From positions 1,302,001-1,366,000 of the forward strand of contig NZ_JBHSJF010000006.1 in assembly GCF_042652085.1 (NCBI RefSeq): DNA of 64,000 nt, read 5' to 3'. The DNA comes from Flaviflagellibacter deserti (GTDB taxonomy: Bacteria; Pseudomonadota; Alphaproteobacteria; Rhizobiales; Methylopilaceae). The notes under the pieces were generated by a model. The model saw nothing but the letters and a program-made list of their open reading frames with translations, was not told the DNA's origin and searched no databases. The position numbers and the translations under genes were made by a program. This document shows positions 61,155-64,000 of this stretch, piece by piece (position 1 is the stretch's first letter; each line of letters starts with the position of its first letter).

Positions 61155-62496
61155 TGGTTGGTTCCTCAGTCGATGCGGTTACCCCGCAACAGGCCCCGAC
61201 GGCGCGCTCGGCCGGGGGCGGCGGAGCGCAGCAGCCCGACGATGCCTTTGCGGATGCGGTGCTGCCGCAGACGCCCGTCTCCGGCAGGATGAGGCGGACC
61301 TCGCGCGCCGCGATATGGTCCCCGGCGATCTCAGCGACAACGGAGCGGACCTGTTCGTAACCCGTCGCCATCAGGAAGGTGGGCGCTCGTCCGTAGGACT
61401 TGGAGCCGACGATGTAGAAGTCCGATTCCGGGTGGGCGAGTTCCACGGCACCGTGCGGCGACACCGTCCCGCACGAATGGACGTTCGGGTCGATCAGCGG
61501 TGCCAGCGCCGGAGGCGCCTCGACAGCCGCATCGATCGAGATGCGCAGCTCCCGCAGGAAGCCGAAGTCGGGGCGTGATCCCGTCGCGACGACGATTCGG
61601 TCGACTACCAGCGGCGTCCGTCCTCCCGGGGAACTGGCCGACACGTGGACTGCGCCGTCCTTCCGCGAAACGCTCCCGGCGACGAACGGAGCGAGCAGCG
61701 TCACCTGCCCCGCATCAATCTCCCTCTGCGCGGCGAGCCCGAGCGATCCTCGTCCGGGTAAGGCGTCGTTCAGGCCGCCACCGACCAGTCGATCGACCCC
61801 GCTTCGGCGTAGACCCCAGAGAACTTCCGTGGCGGGGTCTCGGTCCTTCAACCGCACCAGGTCGAGGACGGCGTTGATAGCTGAATGGCCCCCACCCACA
61901 ACCAGCGTCCGCTTGCCGGCGAACTCGTCGGCGAGTTTTCCGGCGATGTCGGGAATGCCGTAAAGGATGCTGTCTCCGAGCTCGTCCTCGCCGAGGATCG
62001 ACAGGCCGTTGCGACCCATCGGGTTAGGGTGTCCCCAAGTCCCCGAGGCGTCGATCACCGCTTTCGCCTTGACGTCGTTTTGGCACCCCTCGCCATCGAC
62101 CCAGCGCACCGTGAAAGAGGTTCCCTTGCGTCGGTCGCCGAGCTTGTCGGTGTCGGTGCGGGCGACCGCAATGACTTTGGCGTTGAGGAGCAGTCCTTCT
62201 GCAATGGCGGGATGCCGCGCAAGCGGCTCAAGATACCGATCGACGAGATCGGCGCCGGTGGGCAGGTCGTCCGGTTCTGGCTCTTCCCAACCGCGTTGCA
62301 TCAGCAGTTCGCGCGCGGCGCCGTCGATGTTGAGTGACCACGGGGTGAAGACCCGGACATGCGACCAGCTCCGTAGAGATGAGCCGACGGAAGGTCCCTG
62401 CTCCAGGATCACTGGCTTCAGCCCACGCTTCACGAGGTAGGCAGCAGCCGCGAGGCCGATCGGACCAGCGCCGATGATGGCAACCGTCGAACTCAT
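61147..62496 (-). CDS. FAD-dependent oxidoreductase with Cys-rich tail (ArsO-like)
   Basis: Flavoprotein monooxygenase-type protein of 449 aa. FAD fold VAIIGAGPIGLAAAAYLVKRG; NAD(P) fold TLVVGGGHSAINAVLDL near 215; ATGSRPDFGFL near 310. The last 40 residues carry cysteines in TGVCGSTAS, SSGCCAPPP and GACCGV, absent from ordinary family members, that could bind As(III) or Sb(III). ATG 62496 is used; GGAG is 8 nt upstream. Its place before arsH supports a role in arsenic metabolism. Confidence 0.85.
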   Translation of the reverse strand: MSSTVAIIGAGPIGLAAAAYLVKRGLKPVILEQGPSVGSSLRSWSHVRVFTPWSLNIDGAARELLMQRGWEEPEPDDLPTGADLVDRYLEPLARHPAIAEGLLLNAKVIAVARTDTDKLGDRRKGTSFTVRWVDGEGCQNDVKAKAVIDASGTWGHPNPMGRNGLSILGEDELGDSILYGIPDIAGKLADEFAGKRTLVVGGGHSAINAVLDLVRLKDRDPATEVLWGLRRSGVDRLVGGGLNDALPGRGSLGLAAQREIDAGQVTLLAPFVAGSVSRKDGAVHVSASSPGGRTPLVVDRIVVATGSRPDFGFLRELRISIDAAVEAPPALAPLIDPNVHSCGTVSPHGAVELAHPESDFYIVGSKSYGRAPTFLMATGYEQVRSVVAEIAGDHIAAREVRLILPETGVCGSTASAKASSGCCAPPPPAERAVGACCGVTASTEEPTSA

Positions 62497-62518
62497 CACA
62501 GGATCTCCGTGCTGCGAA

Positions 62519-62935
62519 TTACCCGCAGCACGACGGACCGTCCCGGTCCGGCGCGGCGAGCTTTTGGGATTCCGTCAGGGCCTGCGTGACCTCCATCCAG
62601 GCGGCGAGCGCCACTTGGAAGGCCGCCCTACCCTTGTCGGTCAGGCTGTAGACCTTGCGCTCGCGTCCCGACACGACCTCAGCCTCGACCGAGACGAAGC
62701 CGCCCTCCTCGAATTCGCGAAGAACCGGGTAGATCGTCCCCTCGGTCGGAGAGCAGCACCCGCTCGTCGTGCGCTCGACGGCGCGAGCCATGTCGTAGCC
62801 GTGCATCGGCTTCTCATGCAGGACGCAGAGGATGAAGTACTTGGAGAGGCTCATCTTGATCGTGCCGCTCCAGTAGGAGCGATTCAAGAAGTCGGGACCC
62901 GGACGGGTTACGGCATGCATTGATGATCTAGGCAT
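62519..62935 (-). CDS. PadR-family transcriptional regulator
   Basis: Winged-helix regulator of 138 aa at the head of the arsenic operon. PadR core SLSKYFILCVLHEKPMHGYDMARAV and the helix TIYPVLREFEEGGFV. Cysteine pairs occur at C60-C61 (TTSGCCSPTEG) and at C136-C137 (PSCCG), suggesting direct thiol sensing of arsenite. The start may be ATG 62935 or the internal ATG 62920 (MHAVTR). It probably represses its own operon. Confidence 0.88.
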   Translation of the reverse strand: MPRSSMHAVTRPGPDFLNRSYWSGTIKMSLSKYFILCVLHEKPMHGYDMARAVERTTSGCCSPTEGTIYPVLREFEEGGFVSVEAEVVSGRERKVYSLTDKGRAAFQVALAAWMEVTQALTESQKLAAPDRDGPSCCG

Positions 62936-62942
62936 GGGTGCA

Positions 62943-62956
62943 CCCTATACCTAGGG
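62943..62956. promoter_or_regulatory. Candidate PadR operator
   Basis: Inverted repeat CCCTA-N4-TAGGG directly upstream of the regulator start. On the minus strand a TTGATA...TATAGG promoter pair (15 bp apart) overlaps it, the right place for autorepression. Confidence 0.45.
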
Positions 62957-63205
62957 GATCGATATATCAACCATCGATGGGTTGAAGGTTCGTGCCGGGA
63001 GCGATTTGCCGTGAGGTTTCCCTGATGCTTCATGTCGACGCCTCAACGCTTCAAGCCGTCGAATAGAATGCTTCTGGCGTTCGTTAGAGGCATTAGGCGA
63101 AGCTCCGGTGGGTCTTTCTTTGAGGAGGCGGAGCGACACATATGGGTCGGGCACGACCGCGATCCTCCAGCGGTACGTTCCGCGGGAGCTGTTCAGGAAA
63201 TGAAC

Positions 63206-63334
63206 ATGATCCGAATTTCCTACATTGGGGTAGTGGCAGGTGTGCTAGCCATCATCTTGTTGTTGTTCATCTCCCACATCTACTATCCTCGTGAGAACCA
63301 GTCCTCTTTAGCCGCCCACCAGTCGAAGCGATAA
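63206..63334 (+). CDS. Possible 42-aa membrane peptide
   Basis: Short frame MIRISYIG... with one clear membrane helix (about 6-26), then SHIYYPRENQSS and a basic end. CAGGA lies 8 nt upstream of ATG 63206; another ATG at 63200 has poor spacing. It is in a lower-GC stretch between the arsenic operon and SulP. No family recognised. Confidence 0.35.
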   Translation: MIRISYIGVVAGVLAIILLLFISHIYYPRENQSSLAAHQSKR

Positions 63335-63470
63335 TCCCGGGAACTTACTTCGCTTCTGCGGATGAAATGAAGCCTCGCCGCCGACAGCAGGCTCCGCAGC
63401 GCGCCGGACGTCATCGCGCAAGAAAAAAGCAGCGCCCGCATCTGGCGAAGGATGATGGGAGACGCGTCGC

Positions 63471-64000
63471 CTAGTGAGCGCGCAGCACGCCATCCTCCTT
63501 GTCGTGGACTGCGAAGCGGTCGATCATGGTTGCGCTCGCCTCGTTGAGGCCGATTACCGTCACGTTCGCCCCTTTTGCCCGGAACCGCAGCACGACCTTG
63601 TCGAGCGCTCCCACCGCGGTGATGTCCCAGAAGTGGGCTCTGCTGACGTCGATCGTGATCCTCTCGGCAGTCTCGTCAGTACGAAACGAGGCGATGAAAG
63701 CTTCCGCGGAGGCGAAGAATATCTGGCCATACACGTTCCAGATTTCCGCGCCCGCAGCGTCCGTGGTGCGTTCGACGGAAACCATGCGGGCGACCTTTCC
63801 GGCGAAGAACACTCCCGACAGAAGGACCCCGACCAGAACACCCTTGGCCAGATCATGCGTGGACACAACCGTTACGACGGTCGCGATCATCACGATCGAT
63901 GATTGCCAGGGATTGCTCCGGAGTTCCAGGAGAGAGCGCCACGAAAAGGTGCTCACGGATACCATGATCATGACGGCAACCAGCGCCGCCATCGGAATGA
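63471..64000 (-). CDS. SulP-family anion transporter, C-terminal part (5' end outside window)
   Basis: The 176 visible residues give the last membrane segments of a SulP permease (PMAALVAVMIMVSVSTFSW, VVTVVSTHDLAKGVLVGVLLSGVFFA) and a C-terminal STAS domain (about the last 95 residues: IWNVYGQIFFASAEAF, RITIDVSRAHFWDITAVGAL). Transports sulfate, bicarbonate or similar anions. The gene continues beyond the window edge. Stop codon TAG at 63471-63473. Confidence 0.92.
   Translation of the reverse strand, partial: IPMAALVAVMIMVSVSTFSWRSLLELRSNPWQSSIVMIATVVTVVSTHDLAKGVLVGVLLSGVFFAGKVARMVSVERTTDAAGAEIWNVYGQIFFASAEAFIASFRTDETAERITIDVSRAHFWDITAVGALDKVVLRFRAKGANVTVIGLNEASATMIDRFAVHDKEDGVLRAH

Noticed and set aside
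62951..63154. 67-codon minus frame upstream of padR
   Set aside because: Covers the predicted promoter region of padR and shows no protein-like features.
63367..63474. 35-codon highly basic frame next to the SulP gene
   Set aside because: No ribosome site, biased composition and overlap with the SulP stop; too weak to call a gene.
1..64000. CRISPR arrays, insertion sequences, prophage, rRNA, toxin-antitoxin pairs
   Set aside because: No regularly spaced repeats, transposase or phage structural motifs, rRNA sequence or clear toxin pair were seen on either strand.

Overview
The window comes from a high-GC alphaproteobacterium, most likely a Hyphomicrobiales (Rhizobiales) methylotroph. The signs are a CtrA-clade style gene order (dsbA-aroQ-accB-accC-aat-DUF2155-NDUFA12, iscU-like/folE/hisI/CBS, cysE-DUF3126), an RNase E with an acidic/Arg-rich insertion in its S1 domain, EcfG-type stress promoters and a lanthanide-dependent methanol dehydrogenase. 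The genus cannot be fixed from sequence reading alone. Nearly all of the window is ordinary chromosomal coding sequence. No insertion sequence, phage gene, CRISPR array or rRNA was seen.

1-33 kb is mainly housekeeping. It runs through cell wall (PBP1A, AmiC-type amidase), RNA decay (rne), two PLP aminotransferases, an M48 protease with TPRs, a DsbA-like thiol protein, shikimate and biotin carboxylase genes, the L/F transferase, a complex I accessory subunit, small Rhizobiales proteins, a ferritin-like stress protein, a chemoreceptor, folE/hisI, a rhomboid, tandem PilZ domains, a LapG-like protease, PAP2, cysE, a hydrolase, an FAD monooxygenase, wrbA and an RhlE-type helicase. A 24-residue membrane protein (32490-32564) is encoded just downstream.

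33-52 kb is a C1-oxidation island. frmA and gfa handle formaldehyde through glutathione. xoxF-xoxG-xoxJ encode lanthanide methanol dehydrogenase, its cytochrome and its periplasmic partner. A convergent operon encodes the ABC-type system usually found beside PQQ alcohol dehydrogenases (binding protein, beta-propeller, ATPase, permease) plus two accessory proteins. An unlinked pqqA (45532-45627) encodes the PQQ precursor peptide. A DUF2189 membrane protein, a cytochrome c and a CoxMNOP-like heme-copper oxidase can pass the electrons to oxygen. Within the ABC operon a degraded 3' end of a second beta-propeller gene lies on the far side of an unrecognised secreted protein gene. This is a recombination scar, and it also disturbs the start of the ATPase gene.

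52-64 kb is accessory. It holds tRNA-Leu(UAA), an MgtC-like protein, a CinA-domain protein, a stress operon (DUF3008-DUF2934-DUF6766) behind an EcfG-type promoter, a second chemoreceptor, an MscS channel and a probable arsenic operon (PadR regulator, Cys-tailed flavoprotein, arsH, MFS exporter). It ends in a SulP transporter cut by the window edge. Three EcfG-type promoters (GGAAC-N16-CGTT) were found, in front of the ferritin-like gene, the 24-aa membrane protein and the DUF3008 operon.
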